Source: Beaufortia kweichowensis (Eukaryota; Chordata; Actinopteri; Cypriniformes; Gastromyzontidae). Taken from it: DNA of 64,000 bases. Of the stretch, positions 1-13,721 are shown in pieces; position 1 is the stretch's first letter; every line of letters starts with the position of its first letter. Made by a program: the position numbers and the translations under genes. The stretch spans positions 9,258,075-9,322,074 of the forward strand of contig CM032811.1 in assembly GCA_019155185.1 (NCBI GenBank), in the 5' to 3' direction. A model generated the notes under the pieces. The model worked only from the letters and a program-made list of their open reading frames with translations. It was not told where the DNA came from and made no database searches.

Positions 1-1051
1 GTGTATAAAAAATATCATCATGATATTATTCTGTTGCAGCAGCTTTCCTCCAAATACATTTCTGCATCTCTGCACTTGCATGGACAACCATGGTAAGTAT
101 ACATACATACAAACATACATACATAAACACACACAATCACACTTTTAAAGTGAAAAACAGTTTGAACACAATCTACCTCAAGCTGGACATATGAAATTAG
201 CATTTCAATCAACATGAATCTAATGCCTGTCACAGATAAAGCTCAACAGTCTTTCACTTTCAACGTATTACTATAAAATAAACATGGCTTAAATGAATGT
301 GTACATGAAAGATCTAATGGCTTTTTCCCCCTTCCCATTTACTTTTACAAAAAGATTTGTTATACAGAGGATGTGACCAGAACACACACCTGTAAAGTTG
401 CATCAATCTGGTTTTCTCTATAGACAGCAGCCACAGCAACCGTAGAAACGTAGCGTACGGGACACAATACGACCATTCAGCCCTTAGGCTAGACCTTAAA
501 AGTGTAAATTCTTAAGCCTATGATTATTGTCTGTCTTTGAATTGAACGATGATCGTCTCTGGTCTTAACTCGCGCAGTGTAGAAATCACCTGAGTTTTAG
601 ACAAGCTATGTATTAGAAGGTGTTTGTGGGGAAACGTTTGGGACGGACTGCAGTTATCCTAGGCTCAGGTGAGAAGGTAACGGATGGAAGTATAAGAAAG
701 AGATGATAGATGGATAAGGCTCTGGTTAAAAAGAAAGTCATGGTCATCCATGGCCACCCCAGCCTTGTTTATATAAGCTCACAGAGAACGAATTATATTT
801 TCTCCGCTTCCTCTGGCAGACCTTGAGGGGTCTCGTTGTTGAACTGCACATGTTAAACATCTGCTTTAATTCTTTTCACAGCTACAAACTACATTCTGTA
901 CACATTTTTCACCTGTTCCTGCACCTCCCCCTCCCATTATGCTCAAATTTGATTGGTTAAATTAGACAGCTCAGTTCTCAGGTCCACAGGTTCAAACAGA
1001 TGGATGCTGCATCATGTCCTCCTCATGTGGAGATGGGTTGCATGGATGTTG
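1..1051. other. cluh 3' UTR and downstream sequence
   Basis: No coding exon is visible here. The segment lies just downstream of the cluh stop codon (minus strand), so at least its right part is probably cluh 3' UTR. A short run of tetranucleotide-like CATA repeats lies near 98-125. An ATTAAA-type poly(A) signal can be read on the minus strand near 873, but other end points are possible. The small ORFs in this stretch have no recognisable similarity. Confidence 0.5.
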
Positions 1052-4000
1052 TTAATCGTCCACGGGCAGCTTATCGTCCAGCTCTAACAGGCTGCCTTGC
1101 TGCTCCTCATTTCTCCCAGAATCCTGTAGCTGCTGCCGTCTCTGCACCTCCGCCTTCAGATTCTCAAGGTCCTTTTGGCTGGGCGATGAATTAGTCAGTT
1201 TAGTTTGTTTTAAATAGAAAAACCCACAAGAGACCCCAAGCAGTCCTACCAGTACTGTATCACTCACCTGAGAGGAATAAAAATGATGCCATTGATTATG
1301 TTGAGCTGCTCCAGGACACTGGCCATGCTTGGTGCAGTGAACTGCAGAGAAAAACAAAATAAATCATCATGAACAAACAGGCTCAAATCTAGATTTCAGG
1401 AAATCAAAAACAATAAAGTATTGAAACATTTTGTCCAATCAAATGCTTTATAGAATGCCAATGCTCCTCCCCCCAATGCCACCTGGCATGAACAGCAACA
1501 ACAAGTGAAAATCATGACTGTAAATTAAACAAAAAGCTACCGTCTTTTACACGGGTTAAAAGGATGACCACTGTAATATGGCCTGTCCCGTTCAAACAGG
1601 AAATACATAACAAGAATAAAAAAAGTGACTGCTTCTCTCCTAAGATGTGTAAAGCTGAGACTGACCTTCAGTGGCATTATGCTAGCATTGGATCCATTCT
1701 TGTAGATCTCGTTCATGGTTCTTTGCAGAGCCACGGCTTGCTGTGTGAGGTATTTCAAATACTCTGAGCTCTCTTTAGTCTTCTCATGTGTTTCACCAAC
1801 CTAAAATACAAGAGGTTGATATTCTTGAAATGAAAACTAAACATTCATTAAAAGTAAACATGAAATCAATATGGACCTTATTTGCTTTCTTTATCCTCTT
1901 TATTTGGTAAAATGTGACAATTTTATTGGTGCATGTTAGTCTAAGGTTAAAAAAATGTTTGTCTTCATAATCTTTCATTAAAATGTAATAACTCTGAAAT
2001 TACTTTTAGAGGTTTATTTTAGAGGTCTAAGCCTCAATCGACCTGTCAGCCAATAAATTAACTTTAAATAAAATGAGATTCTGCCCTACATATATAAAGT
2101 TTCACACCAAAATTTTTACATTATGTAAGTAAAATGAGTTTGAAAAAATTTTGACTTTTGGAAAGACTACATTTTATACCTTACTAATTAACAGACCTTA
2201 TTATTATTATACCTGGTCTTATATTTAAATATAATAATCATTCACTTTTCAAGTCACATTTTAAGCAGATATTAATCTCTCAAATCTGTTAGCACTGTGG
2301 CTGGTTGTACCTGGTTCTTGTAAATAGTGTAACCCTCCTTCTCATGCTGCAATGCAGAGCGGAACTCAGCCTTGCTTTCATATACTCTTGCCACCAGGTG
2401 ATGACTGCAGAGGAACATGGTAAAATATTAGACATGACCTGATATTACTTCAGCAAAACCTTCAGGATTAATGGATCTTTGTCAGCAAATGAAATTGTCA
2501 ATAAAAAGGTCATTCTAGAAGACTGCATATAATGATTCATGTACCTAAGGGCTACTTTTAGGGACCGTGGTCCGTGGTATTTTGAATTGATGGCCAAGGC
2601 ATTCTCCAGGAAACGCAGGGAAAGGTCATACTCCATCACACCATGAAGCACCAGACCAATATTGCTCTAAAAATGAACACAGTGAGACATTGTTTCACAG
2701 ACCACAGAACTTCAATTACCACCCCTCAACCTTTCAAGTCTTTAAGCTCAGAACATTCTGTTTAGATTATCAGACACATAAGTGTCTTCTTCACTTTGTA
2801 AAACAATAAAATGTGAAATGTGTGGCAACCACCGATAGACTGACCACAGGTTTTGCAACAAAGCAAAAAGCAAAACATGTTTCTGACTTACATCGAGCAG
2901 AGCCATTTCAGGATGGTCTTCTCCACACACCGCCAGCATGAGGTATCGGGCACGGTACAACAGTTTCAGGGCAGTGGACAGCTGACCATTGGCAAAGCAG
3001 TATAGGGCTAAGTGCATCTGTAAAAACACACATAAAACATTGAGAAAATACAGACTGTGTTTTATATTGTAGTTAGGAATAACAAGATGTTTACATTTTC
3101 AAGATCAAGAAAATAAGTGGTGCTAGGTTGTGACAAAAGGTGGTTTAGACACTTACATATTCTTGGATAGTGTTGGGGTGTTCAATGCCCAGTACTCTCT
3201 CGCTCATGAGAGCAGCTTTCTGCTGGTTACTCAGAGCCTAACAAAAAAAAAATATTCACTTTCTTTAAAAAATTGATTACATTTACAGGTAAATTATTTT
3301 ACAGTTTTACAAATGTATTTGTACCTCAGGGTGATCACCCATGATGTAGTTAAGCCGAGCAAGCAGGCGCAGACAGGCACAGATCTCTACATGCATGGCT
3401 CCATAGACATTGTTAAAGAGGTTTAAGGCCTCATTGATGAGCTCACAGCCCTCCTTAAGGAACCCTTAAAAGCGAGAACAGTTGAGTTTAACTAAACTAT
3501 ATGTTGTGTCATTCATATCAGCTCTTTATTTAGACATCCTAAGGCATAACCTTACCTTGTTGAACCTTCGCCTGTCCGCTTTGGAAGAAATGGAAGGCAT
3601 CTGAGGCTTTGGGGTTGACGTGCTTCACAACAGGGAAGATGTTCAGGATGTCTTCCTCGGTGAAGGCCGGCTTGTGGCGGCTGTCGAAGTTGTACTCCTT
3701 TATCAAGATCTGCAGGGGAAAAGCCTTCTTTATACAAGCCTGGCCACACATATTAGAGACACAGAGAGATTGATCGGAGCTTTACCTGAATGCCGGTTTT
3801 GATTGAAATCTCCCTCAGAAGGGTGATCTTCTGCAAGCCGTATTTCTCTACTGCTTGGTCCACACTTTCACTGCAGAAAGGATATGATTTATAGAAGAAC
3901 ATTGTTAGTCTTTGGACATACTAGGTTAATGAATCAACTAGTTGGGAAATCTTTAACAGAGGATCTGACCATTGCAGATTGAAGTGATAATAGCTCTGTG

Positions 4001-7000
4001 CCTCAGAAGCAATGTTCTTCCACAGCTCACTGGGAGTCAGACTGGCCCAGGCCGTGTTGTCTCCTCCACCGGGGACCCTGTTCCGCCTCTTCCGGTTCTT
4101 TTTGCGTGACACCAGCTCATCCGCAGGGAGGTGAGCTACAGCATCTGGGAAAGAGCTCAAGAGGCAGTTCAGGAAGTGGCTCACAGCAGCGGAGAGAGCA
4201 GACAGCTCCACACCCTGTACATGACAAACCACAAACATTCATCTATAGGTTAGTTCTTCTGTTCAAATAACTTCAAAGAACTTCAAAGACTAACTAATAA
4301 AGTATCCTGGTCTTGCAATGGTTTTGGACATTGTACCGTACTTCAATATACCATCATATTACCATTGCAATGTAAATACTGTGTTTTTGTATTTTGCCAT
4401 GGTATTGATTTCTTTTAAATGGAAGGCCCTTAAAAATATGTAAAGCTTACCTGAAGATATGTCTTGAAGATATGTTTAGCACATCGGGTGATCAGCTCAC
4501 TAACTCCTAATCTCTGCATGTGCAAAAATGAATTTAATTTTTTAATGCAATATATTTTGAGTTATAAATCAAAGAGTTATTAAAATATTATTTTTTTAAA
4601 CTTACATAGATGTGTTCAAGTTGTGCTTTTGCAGACATATTGTCCACAAACTCCAGCACATTACCAAGATAGCGCACATTAATACCGCGCTGGTGAAGGG
4701 CTTCTGTCAATGTCGCTCCGTCCATTGGCAGAGAGCTGTGATCTAAACAGTCTTTTACCTACAAAAAACATTCATTCAAGTCTGATTTAAAATTCACAAC
4801 CTGACTGGATAAAGCGGCTATAAAACAGTCATCATACGCACACCACAAAACTATTCAATTTGATATGGTTTAAAATTGCTGCATCGCTTGGTAGCTCTAA
4901 GCATACAATAGTTAAGCTAATAGGTTTATCCTAACTATTATTAATAACTGAAATTGCTGTCATTTATCACATTGCTGTTGTCACCACTTTATAACAGCAA
5001 TAAGCCTGCACTCCCACAGCTATCTGTGGCTTATTGCTTTAAAAAACCTATCAGAGTCTGTGGGTGTGGATTAGATCACTCACAAAAGATGGGATCTGAC
5101 AGGATACTAGGAAAGCTGCAGCATCTTTAAGAAGTTGTTTCTGTTTCTGTACATCCTCAGCACTGTCGTCTGGGAAACGCACTCCTACAATGAAGACAGA
5201 TGAGGTCATGTGAAGAACCTAACCCATAAACTGTCAAATAAAAACCACAATATACAAAACCAAACACTCCCTGCATACCTGGAGAGAAGATATCTGGGTT
5301 GAAGCGAATGTCGAAAGAGTTGTTGCTGATGGAACCCACAGCTTTACAAGCATTGAGCACCACCTCTCTGCTTTTGGGGTCTGTGAAAAAAAATAATAAA
5401 TGTAATTCACTATTGTTACTATAATAACAAACATATAAAATATTACCAAAAAAAAGTTTAGGTTATTCATTGACATCTGTGATTTGTGGTTTTGGTTAAA
5501 TTATTAGTAGCATTTCTAGAGTTATCACTTCAGCAAGTCAATCCTGCATACAAATTAATGATTTCACTCTTCACTGAATAAACTCACACCGATGAATGAT
5601 TAGACACGAGGACATGAGAATGTTGCAATGTAGGGGGGAATAAATTGAAGTCCCGAAATATAGAAGCAAAGTTATTACAAAACCAATCCAGGAGATGATT
5701 CTCTCCTCCCATGAGCATCAGAGGGAACAAAAGCACACAGCACAGATGAGAGATGCACTAAAAAGCGAATGAAAAAGACAACAGCAGGATATCTAATGAG
5801 ATGATGATGAAACCCTGATGAAACCCAGATGGATCAACACTAAGCAGCAGCTGTAAACCGAGACCCTCATGTGTGCATGTCTCTGCCAGCTCTTGCTCTT
5901 GTTCCCTCTAACGCTCTTTACGGCTGCTAACAGGACGTACCAATACCGGATCCGTCTTCTGCTGCTAAGGACTCGGCCAGCTCTTTAGCTTGGGCAAGTC
6001 CAGGTATATTTTCATCAGCTTCCTTACCCTCCAACGGACTATCACAGTCTCCATTCTGGGTCTCTGCAGCTGAAGGCTCATGAGTACCGTTGGTGTTTGC
6101 CGTAGGAACCTCTGCGTTCTGATTGGCTAAGGCCTCCTTGTTCTCGGGAGCATTTTCTTCTGGAGTCATTGGAGTGGATTCAGAGGCTGTTGTAGATGCC
6201 TGTGGTTTGCTATCAGACTCTGTATCTGCATTGCTCGAGTCTTGAAGGGCTGCGGTCTTGTTGTCTTTGTTTGCCTTCTGCTGCATTAGCTGGAGTGCTG
6301 CCATCTTCATGAAGAGAAGATATCTGAGGCGCGAGAGGTTCACACGATTAGACACGTTTTAAATGATAAATAAATCAGCACAATACAAGCCATCCAAGCA
6401 TACCTGTGTTCAACAAAGGCTTCAATGAGTTCCTGGCGGAGACAAGCGAGGCGATGGCGATGTTGTCGTGGGAAACGCAGCTTCTGGCTCTCTGGAGCAA
6501 GATCTTCTCCTTCCACCGGCAGGAAATTGAGATCAGGAGGGAAGGTGCGCAGAAGGTCCAGGATGTAATGACGACCATCATTACCGATGATACCTTTGCA
6601 TTCCACAGAGGAGCAAAGCTCCACAGAGGCATCTTTCTCATTGAGCACAGCATGACGCTGCACCTTCAACGGGCGACTGGTCTTCTCCAGGAGCTCCAGG
6701 TACTTGTGGTGAGACACTACGGTCTTGCCAAAGTCAATGGATCCATAGATGACGCTCTGTTCCTGTTCTCGCTCCAAGATGCCTGGAATGATGGACTGAG
6801 CAGTTACACGGTAACCCCGATAGTCCACCACAACCGTGCCGAGGGTATAGAGCCCTTCCACGTCTACGGCGCTGTAAGCCCTTACCCCATTCAGGTCATT
6901 GGTGGGGGCGGCATGGGCGGCAGCGTCGCCACCCAGCTCCCTGTAGTGGTCACGTACGTCAAAGCCCAAGCTGAAGAAAATGTTGTTCCAGATGAACATC

Positions 7001-10000
7001 TGCATGCGTGTTTCCTCTCCAGGGTTGATGGCCATGACGTTGCCATCAATAACAGCCATTGCGCCACGTGTCGCTGCGGCGGCAAAATCGCTATGAACCT
7101 GAGTAGCAGAAGTGTGTTTATGAGCTAAACAAATGTTGAGGATGCAAACGACCACATTTTTGTTTCAGAGTCGTTGTTATGCTTACCTTAAATATGGCTC
7201 TTTCTCTCAGCAGGCGCTCGGGGAGGTTCTTACGAGAAAGTTCTCTGGTGGTTTGGAGTTCCTCGTTCCAGTCTCTAGTCTACGACAGAAATCAAACAAT
7301 CTTTTACACCAATATTCAAAGCAATATTTACAATGAAGACAGGATTATTTAAACTTACTTGGCCAGGTATGTGCTCCTCATAACCCAGACGGGAGGTGTA
7401 GGCATCCTCAGCTCTCACACAATCCATAGCATGGTCAATCTGTGGTGCAGTCCAGCTGTACACTTGGAAGGGAGTTGCTATTCTCTCAAACGGATGTCTC
7501 TGAACCCTAAAGCATGATGTGAAAGGATCAAAGTTAGGTAAAGCATTTCATGGAAACATCAAAAACTGAAGTTCTAAATCAGTGCAACCAAAAACTAGGT
7601 AGGAAGTAGATGCAGAATTAAATGAAAAGTAATGAGGGTTTTACCTTTTCTTCTGCAAAGCGCTGAAGTTCTTCTTGAAGGCAGGGCTAATCTGGCTGAG
7701 AAGTTCCACCAGGGAGTGGCTGAGGAAGCTGGGATTGGCTGGCTTGGGGTTGAAGGTATATGTGGTTGACCTGCAATAGTCAACATAATGACTTGAAAAT
7801 GAGAAACTGATATAGTCTGTTGCAGCGTTATGCATATATTTTAAAAAATTAAACTTCTTTCTTCATTTATTCACCATCATGTCATTCAAAACCTGTGTAT
7901 GTGGAACACAAAAGAAGATATTTTGTGAAATGTCTTTTCGTATGAAAGTCAATGAGGGCCAGTGTTATTTGGAATGACATGAGGGTGAGTGAACGATGAA
8001 AGAATGTTCATTTTAGGATGAACTTTCCCCTCAACCACTTACTGATTGAGGTAGAATCCACGGGTGGAGGCAGTGATGCTGACATGTCTATCCTCTGCCG
8101 TCACAATAAACAGGTACATGAGGTCACCGTGCATCTTCCTGTTACCGGGTGGGGGGTTCCAGCCACTCATGGTTAAGACCTTTAGGCACTGCATAGGCTT
8201 CATATAAAAGACAACAACAGAGTAAAAAACTATGCATCATCAACAACCAGCAAAAGCATGTGTGACGTAAATGCCTGCTATTCAATAAATAGCCTGCCTT
8301 ACCTTCCAGTCTTTGTTTTGTGGCTGGAGGGGAACTAAAGGACGCTCTTTGCTGCCTGGCAGAATGTGTTCAGGTGGTGTGCAATCAATCTGCTCAAGTT
8401 CACTGCCCTTCTTTTTGCGTTTTCCAGTATCTACGTAGGCAAGAACAAAAGAGTCATCACATACAACACGTCAACCTAAAAAACACAACAAGAAATCGTG
8501 TTCTTCCAATCACACACCTCCGAGGTCTCCATCTGTGAACACGCTGAGAAACGATAGGGAGTTACAGTCCACTCCATTGTAGGCGTCTGATGGATCCAGG
8601 CTCTTTAAGAGGTCTCTGATGTGGCGAACGTGGATGCGAGCTTCACGAACAGTGTAGGGTTCTGCAGAACACAAATATGAAAGCTGAGTACCAGCTCAAG
8701 ACAATGTTTATTTAAGACAGAAGGCTTTGAATCATACCTTCTACAACTTTGAGAAGGGAACCTTCTTGAAGACCCTCGATGGACTTGAGCTCTGCAAAGT
8801 TGTCGAGGACGTTGCCATCAAGCTGCAGAGAGAAGCAAGTGCGGTGGCAGGTGTCCTCACGGTCCATCAGAACTTGATGGATCTCCTGCACCATCTCTTG
8901 AGGTGACACCTGAGTAGGAATCACAGAGATAGTTATAAAATTACAAGAATTTCAATTTATAGTCGGTGTAGGAATAAAGCTAAGCTGGCCCACCTGAAGG
9001 TCAAAAGGTTCAGTTCCTGGTGCTTGGACTTTCACAGTGAAGCCAGTGTCTTGAATCACAATCACTTCTTGTTCATTGGCATCATCTCCAGGGTCTGCAT
9101 CAGCATTGCCGTCCTGCTTGGAGTCGGCCTCCTCGGCTTGATCATGACCACTGTCCCCGTTCATTACTGCTGTGTCACCACGATGCCCTGAACGGACATG
9201 TAGATAAATGACAAGTTAAAAGTCAGTCTGCATTTCATGATCAAACTGTATTATAAAACCAAAATTATTAGGGCTAAAATTAATATTATCAACAATAAAA
9301 AAACTTGTTGTAGACCGCTATGTTTTCATTTTTCATCTATATTAGGGAGCACTGTGGCTGATAGTCCGATACGAAGCAGATGTAACACAAATGAAGTTAC
9401 AGTAAATGAGAGACATACAGAAAAACTGTGAAACTATATTAACATTTATTGTGCTTTAGTAAGCAGCATGTAGCTTAGCATCAAAACAGACTTTAATACA
9501 TGAAAAAGTCTGCATGATATTACGTTAATCGTGGACAGATAATTAATGTACAAAAATATACAGGAATTCAAACTTATTATCTGTTTTTTACCATACAGTA
9601 TTTGTATCTCAGTAAACTTTCAGATACATAAAAATGCACATAAAATGATCAACCAATGCAGATAATTTAAACAATTCCAAATATCGGACAATATATTTGT
9701 CTATTACTATCAAAATTGCATTGCAACATTGAGTTGATTACAATGAAAAGCTGTTATTTATTTTCCCAAAAAGTCAATTCAAATTCCTAAACAATTCCTA
9801 GTTGAACATCTATTTCATAATTCAAAACGGCAGTGAATTTTTATCAGGGATGACTAAGCGTTTAGGATGTCATTGCAGGAACTGCTTAGCCTGAAGTAAG
9901 AGTTACATAAAGGTTAGTGGATATATACCAGTAGGTCAACCAAACTAGCTCACACAGGACAGTATCTGAGCCACTGTGACACTTCACACAATTCAGCTCA

Positions 10001-13000
10001 CACAGCGCAATGCTGAGCTGCTATGGAGATCTCCACGGCAACAGTTAAAGTCCTAGGTCCCGGGGCTGAACACTCCTGGCATGCTTTACAGCTGAATGCT
10101 GCCTGACCAGTGGTGCAATGTCACATGACTCAATTGTTGGAGAATGCCCCTACTGCTGTGATTAATGGATTTGGATCCTTATACATACATCTGCTGAGCT
10201 GGCACATTTTAACATATATTAAACTGAATAACAAGGCATTATAGTCTACACAGAGATGGTTTCAGGGCCCTTTTGATGTCACAGCTGTCTCGGTCGTAAT
10301 TCAGCCTGCAAGAGCAAAATACACTGTTTGCTTTTCGACAACTACAGCTTGTCCTTGGCTCTACTCAATGGCAACAAAGTGTCACGGCTATAGCAACAAA
10401 CAGTTGGAGATCCAGGGGACCACAGGGGAGAGGCATCAAACAGATTTCACAATGACCCTTGTTTGAATTTTCTGAAAGCATGGTTTATGTATTGTACACT
10501 TCTGACCAGGAGTAAATGGCATGTTTAAAGAAAGAGAAAAACTATTTATTTCCACTGACTTTAAAGGAATGTGGAGTTTGTTCTGGCTCTCGTGTGATTA
10601 AAGGTATTTAAACAGTGCTGCATTCGCTACTTAACAACATCTTTCTTCACATCGAATTATAGTCAAATGTTCTTAGACCTAGTAGCACCATATGGCCCAC
10701 TGTCATTCATTTATTTATCTTGTTCTAAATTGCCCTGATCCAATGCAAATCTAATCATGAGGTGGTTGTAGCCTATTGGGTAAGGAGCTGCTAACAGAAA
10801 GATTGGGAGTTCATGCCACAGTTAAGGTGACTAAAGTAGAGATAAATTACTGAAATCCCACTACTGTGCAGCTCTGACAAGATAACTTCACATGTTATTA
10901 GTGCCTAATCAATAACAGACAGACTTATTTACCACATAATCCTGTTCAAATTTGATAATTTCAAAATATACGTTTCAGTCTTACTTCTATTACAAAACTA
11001 AAAAGCAGATGACACATTATTAAAATCTGAATTCACACAGAACAAACTACACCCTTAACCAACCAATCCAGTGAATTGCATCACACATATTTTTAAATAG
11101 ATCAAAGTATGTATGAAAAGGTTGCAATTCAACATTGCACAATGCAAAGTCAATTCCCTTGTCTTTTTAATAGCCCCTCCTACTTAACCGGGTGAAGTGT
11201 TTATACTCCAGGTATACTCCATGTTTAGTGAATTTAAGAGCTGGTATGTCTATCCTTAACACCTTCCAACAATGCAAGTTTAACACATACTCAAGGAGCT
11301 GTTGATTCCAATCATTTTCTTTTTGGCACGTCCTTGCTGCGGTGTTTGTTTAATTATATTATCACTGAGATATGTATCACACAGAGCACTGCAGCAGAGA
11401 AACAGTCCAGATTTAAGTACCATGATTAATTTGCAAACCTCTGTTGTGATTTTCTTAGTAAATTATTTAACGTTACCATAGAACAGATAAACAGCTAGTA
11501 GCTGGAAACAGCACCTCATGTTAACAAAACGTGAAAGCTTTAATTAATCAGTGACCACCACTACAAATATGTCCATCAGTAATACACTCCTAACCAGTCA
11601 AACACGGTCTCCTCAATTTAAATAAAATGCAAAATCTTTGTAGACCTATTAACTTATTCCAGTTCTTAAGTATAGAAATGCTTTATTAATCTGAAAAGAT
11701 AACTGCAGATAATCCTGCAGTCAGGCACAACAACACTGTGTTTGAAGACAACTGCCAGACATTATTACTGCTAAGATCATGGTGGTCTGAGACGTACGTG
11801 AGGTCAGATCCATATGACTTCAGCCTTTCTAAACCTACTGTGAAGTGGCATGTGTTGGGACAGGATGTTTGCCAACATTTGGCCATAGTAATGCAAAGGG
11901 GTCTCACCCTTTATTTAACAGCCAGGGCAGCTCCACAAATAGACAATGAAGCTACAAGAAATAAACTTTCTTGTCATCTTATTTAAGCATAAAGCAGAAG
12001 AGATCATAGTGAATGCATTTGATTAACTCAAATTGTTGGAACATTAGCATAGAAGAACTAGCAAATTATAATAAAAAAAACGTTTATTGCGTTCATCATA
12101 ACGCAACTGAATACAGGCATAGTCAAGACTATGTATTTCTCAACAGCTCGTGGAAGTAAAAAACAAAAAACAGATCAGTGACAAGCAGACATCCCTTTAA
12201 GCATAAAATCCAAACCATCACGCACTGTCATGGGCTATCAGAGTGACCCATTATACAGCTGTCAGGTGTCAAGTCTTTTCCAAGGTCTCCTTTAACGTGA
12301 CACAGACTGCAGCAGCTAGCAGTGTGCACATTACCCGGCTATTTGCACTAAAACTGATCTACTGACAGCCGATAATTCCTCGCGCTGTAGCTCGGAAATA
12401 AGTCTTATTTTACAGGACTTATCCTAAGGTGTAAGCAAACTCTGTAAACCCAACACTTACCTAACAGATCCCTCTATATTTAACTGGTAGCAATAACCTT
12501 CTATCGGCATACATCCACCATGACTTTCCATGTGTGTCTATTTCCGCTTCCTGGTCGAGGAGCGAAACACCTTCCTGAATGAAAACGGGAGGGGATCGGT
12601 ACAAACACACGCGTTCAAACCAAACCTTATTTTTCTAATACAGCAATCGTTTCCTCATTAAACCAGTACATGTACAAACGTGACACGTTTCCTTCTCGTC
12701 GAATATATTCAGTAAAAAGTAACATAAATTTAAACTGTAAGAAAACAAACACCTGTCCCCCATATCCTGAATGGTACCGTCCTACTGAAGGTGACCTTCA
12801 GTTTATTCACGTTCATGCGCGCTGTTACAGAACATGTGCGTCGGGAACTCACTGCAGCTAGCGGACAAGTTGCTAACAACACTTTACATCAACGTATATA
12901 AAAGCTAACCAGCGATCAACCAACGTGTAAAACGTCCAGTAATGATATGTAAAGTTAAAGTTTAAGAGCTGCGTGTTGTCTTTCTGCAAGCAACAATATT

Positions 13001-13721
13001 GTGTAAATGCTGGTTTTAGTTCAACAGAGGGGAGTAACCAGACAACTTCATTCACCTTGGCTAAAGATTAGCATCTTACTAGTTTTATCGATTTTTCTTA
13101 ATCTTTTACTCCAGTCACCACGTATTTTCATATATTAGCCACACTGCTGACATGACGTGAATGTATTTGAGTTAAACATCGATATTACCATTATCGGATA
13201 ATAACCTGCAATGTTAAGTATTCGCATCTCACGTCTTAGTACATCGTTACTCAGTTTAAATGCACAAGACAGTAGATCTATAATAACAAAAGTGCACAGT
13301 ACATTTAACAAGATATAATATAGCTACATCTCCGACAGTAACTAATGTACAATGTTTAAAGCTAGCATTCTTATAAATTAAAAGACCCTGGCTTGTACCC
13401 AAGAACAACGTTTACACATTTGCATGACTCTATCTTCGTCCTACTTTACTTTGACCTCTATCCAGTGAAACATAAATCAGGGTTCAACACTGATTTACTA
13501 TAAAGCCGGTCATACGGAGTACAAGGGACTTAAAACACGTTAAATTCAGGCAACACAATGACTCTTTGTGAATGGCTTTAAGCTCACATACCGCAGGCAC
13601 ATGAATCTTTCAAGGATGTCTTGCTGGTCTCTTTGCTGTTCGCTGTTTCGCCCTCCCGGGCCAGATCAACGCTGTTACAGTTCGGGACTGATGCTGGGAT
13701 GTCATCCGTCTTGCTAACCAT
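1052..13721 (-). CDS. cluh: Clustered mitochondria protein homolog (CLUH), 26 coding exons, 1389 aa
   Basis: CLUH is a cytosolic RNA-binding protein that binds mRNAs of nuclear-encoded mitochondrial proteins; its loss clusters mitochondria. Exons (minus): 13592-13721, 8994-9187, 8738-8909, 8518-8661, 8303-8430, 8043-8197, 7645-7770, 7359-7506, 7187-7279, 6404-7098, 5941-6323, 5279-5380, 5084-5184, 4606-4758, 4451-4513, 3970-4214, 3786-3870, 3556-3709, 3325-3464, 3157-3237, 2892-3017, 2545-2666, 2311-2404, 1666-1800, 1268-1341, 1052-1178. All splice sites are GT-AG and the joined frame is open. The N-terminal ubiquitin-like CLU-N region (VIVIQDTGFTVKV, VSPQEMVQEIHQVLMDRED) spans roughly residues 85-200. 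The Clu domain lies in exons 8-10 (about 350-660), followed by a low-complexity acidic linker in exon 11. TPR-type helices in exons 18-24 include YCFANGQLSTALKLLYRARY. The tail ending in KLPVDD follows SQKDLENLKAEV, as in vertebrate CLUH. Human CLUH is about 1309 aa; part of the excess is the first exon (MVSKTDDIPASV). A second possible first exon is described separately. Confidence 0.96.
4917..5054. repeat. 138-bp nested inverted repeat in a cluh intron
   Basis: The outer arms CTAATAGGTTT (4917-4927) and AAACCTATCAG (5044-5054) are near-perfect reverse complements. Inside them AGCAATAAG (4996-5004) pairs with CTTATTGCT (5030-5038), and CCACAG pairs with CTGTGG across a 4-nt loop. ATTGCTGTT near 4972 can alternatively pair with AACAGCAAT at 4994. 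The element lies wholly in the intron between the exons at 4606-4758 and 5084-5184. It looks like a small MITE or a structured intronic RNA; no coding potential is seen. Confidence 0.6.
7866..8032. mobile_element. Dispersed cyprinid-type short repeat in a cluh intron
   Basis: This stretch starts with TTTATTCACCATCATGTCAT and ends with a degenerate reverse-complement-like half (GGAATGACATGAGGGTGAGT, then GATGAACTTTCCC). A diverged copy with the same start and end lies at 61036-61234. The pattern matches a very common palindromic non-autonomous repeat of cyprinid genomes as I remember it; I cannot name the family with certainty. It fills most of the intron between the exons at 7645-7770 and 8043-8197. 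Confidence 0.6.
9188..13591. other. cluh intron 1 (4.4 kb)
   Basis: No coding exon of another gene is recognised in this intron. It is AT-rich with short ORFs only. A candidate alternative first exon of cluh lies at about 12461-12560 on the minus strand and is listed separately. Confidence 0.7.
12461..12560 (-). promoter_or_regulatory. Candidate alternative first exon and promoter of cluh
   Basis: Read on the minus strand, this block ends in GTTAG followed by the strong donor GTAAGTG (exon end at 12461). Its start is not defined; about 12560 is a guess. Two GGAA cores in AGGAAGCGGAAATAG resemble ETS/GABP sites. If spliced to cluh exon 2, its own ATG (12531) opens a short upstream frame that stops ten bases before the ATG of exon 2, which would start a 1338-aa CLUH lacking the first 51 residues. 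This is inference from sequence only. Confidence 0.4.

Noticed and set aside
6406..7128. 240-aa plus-strand open frame
   Set aside because: It is antisense to the long cluh exon at 6404-7098, whose minus-strand frame is clearly conserved CLUH. The plus frame has no recognisable domain.
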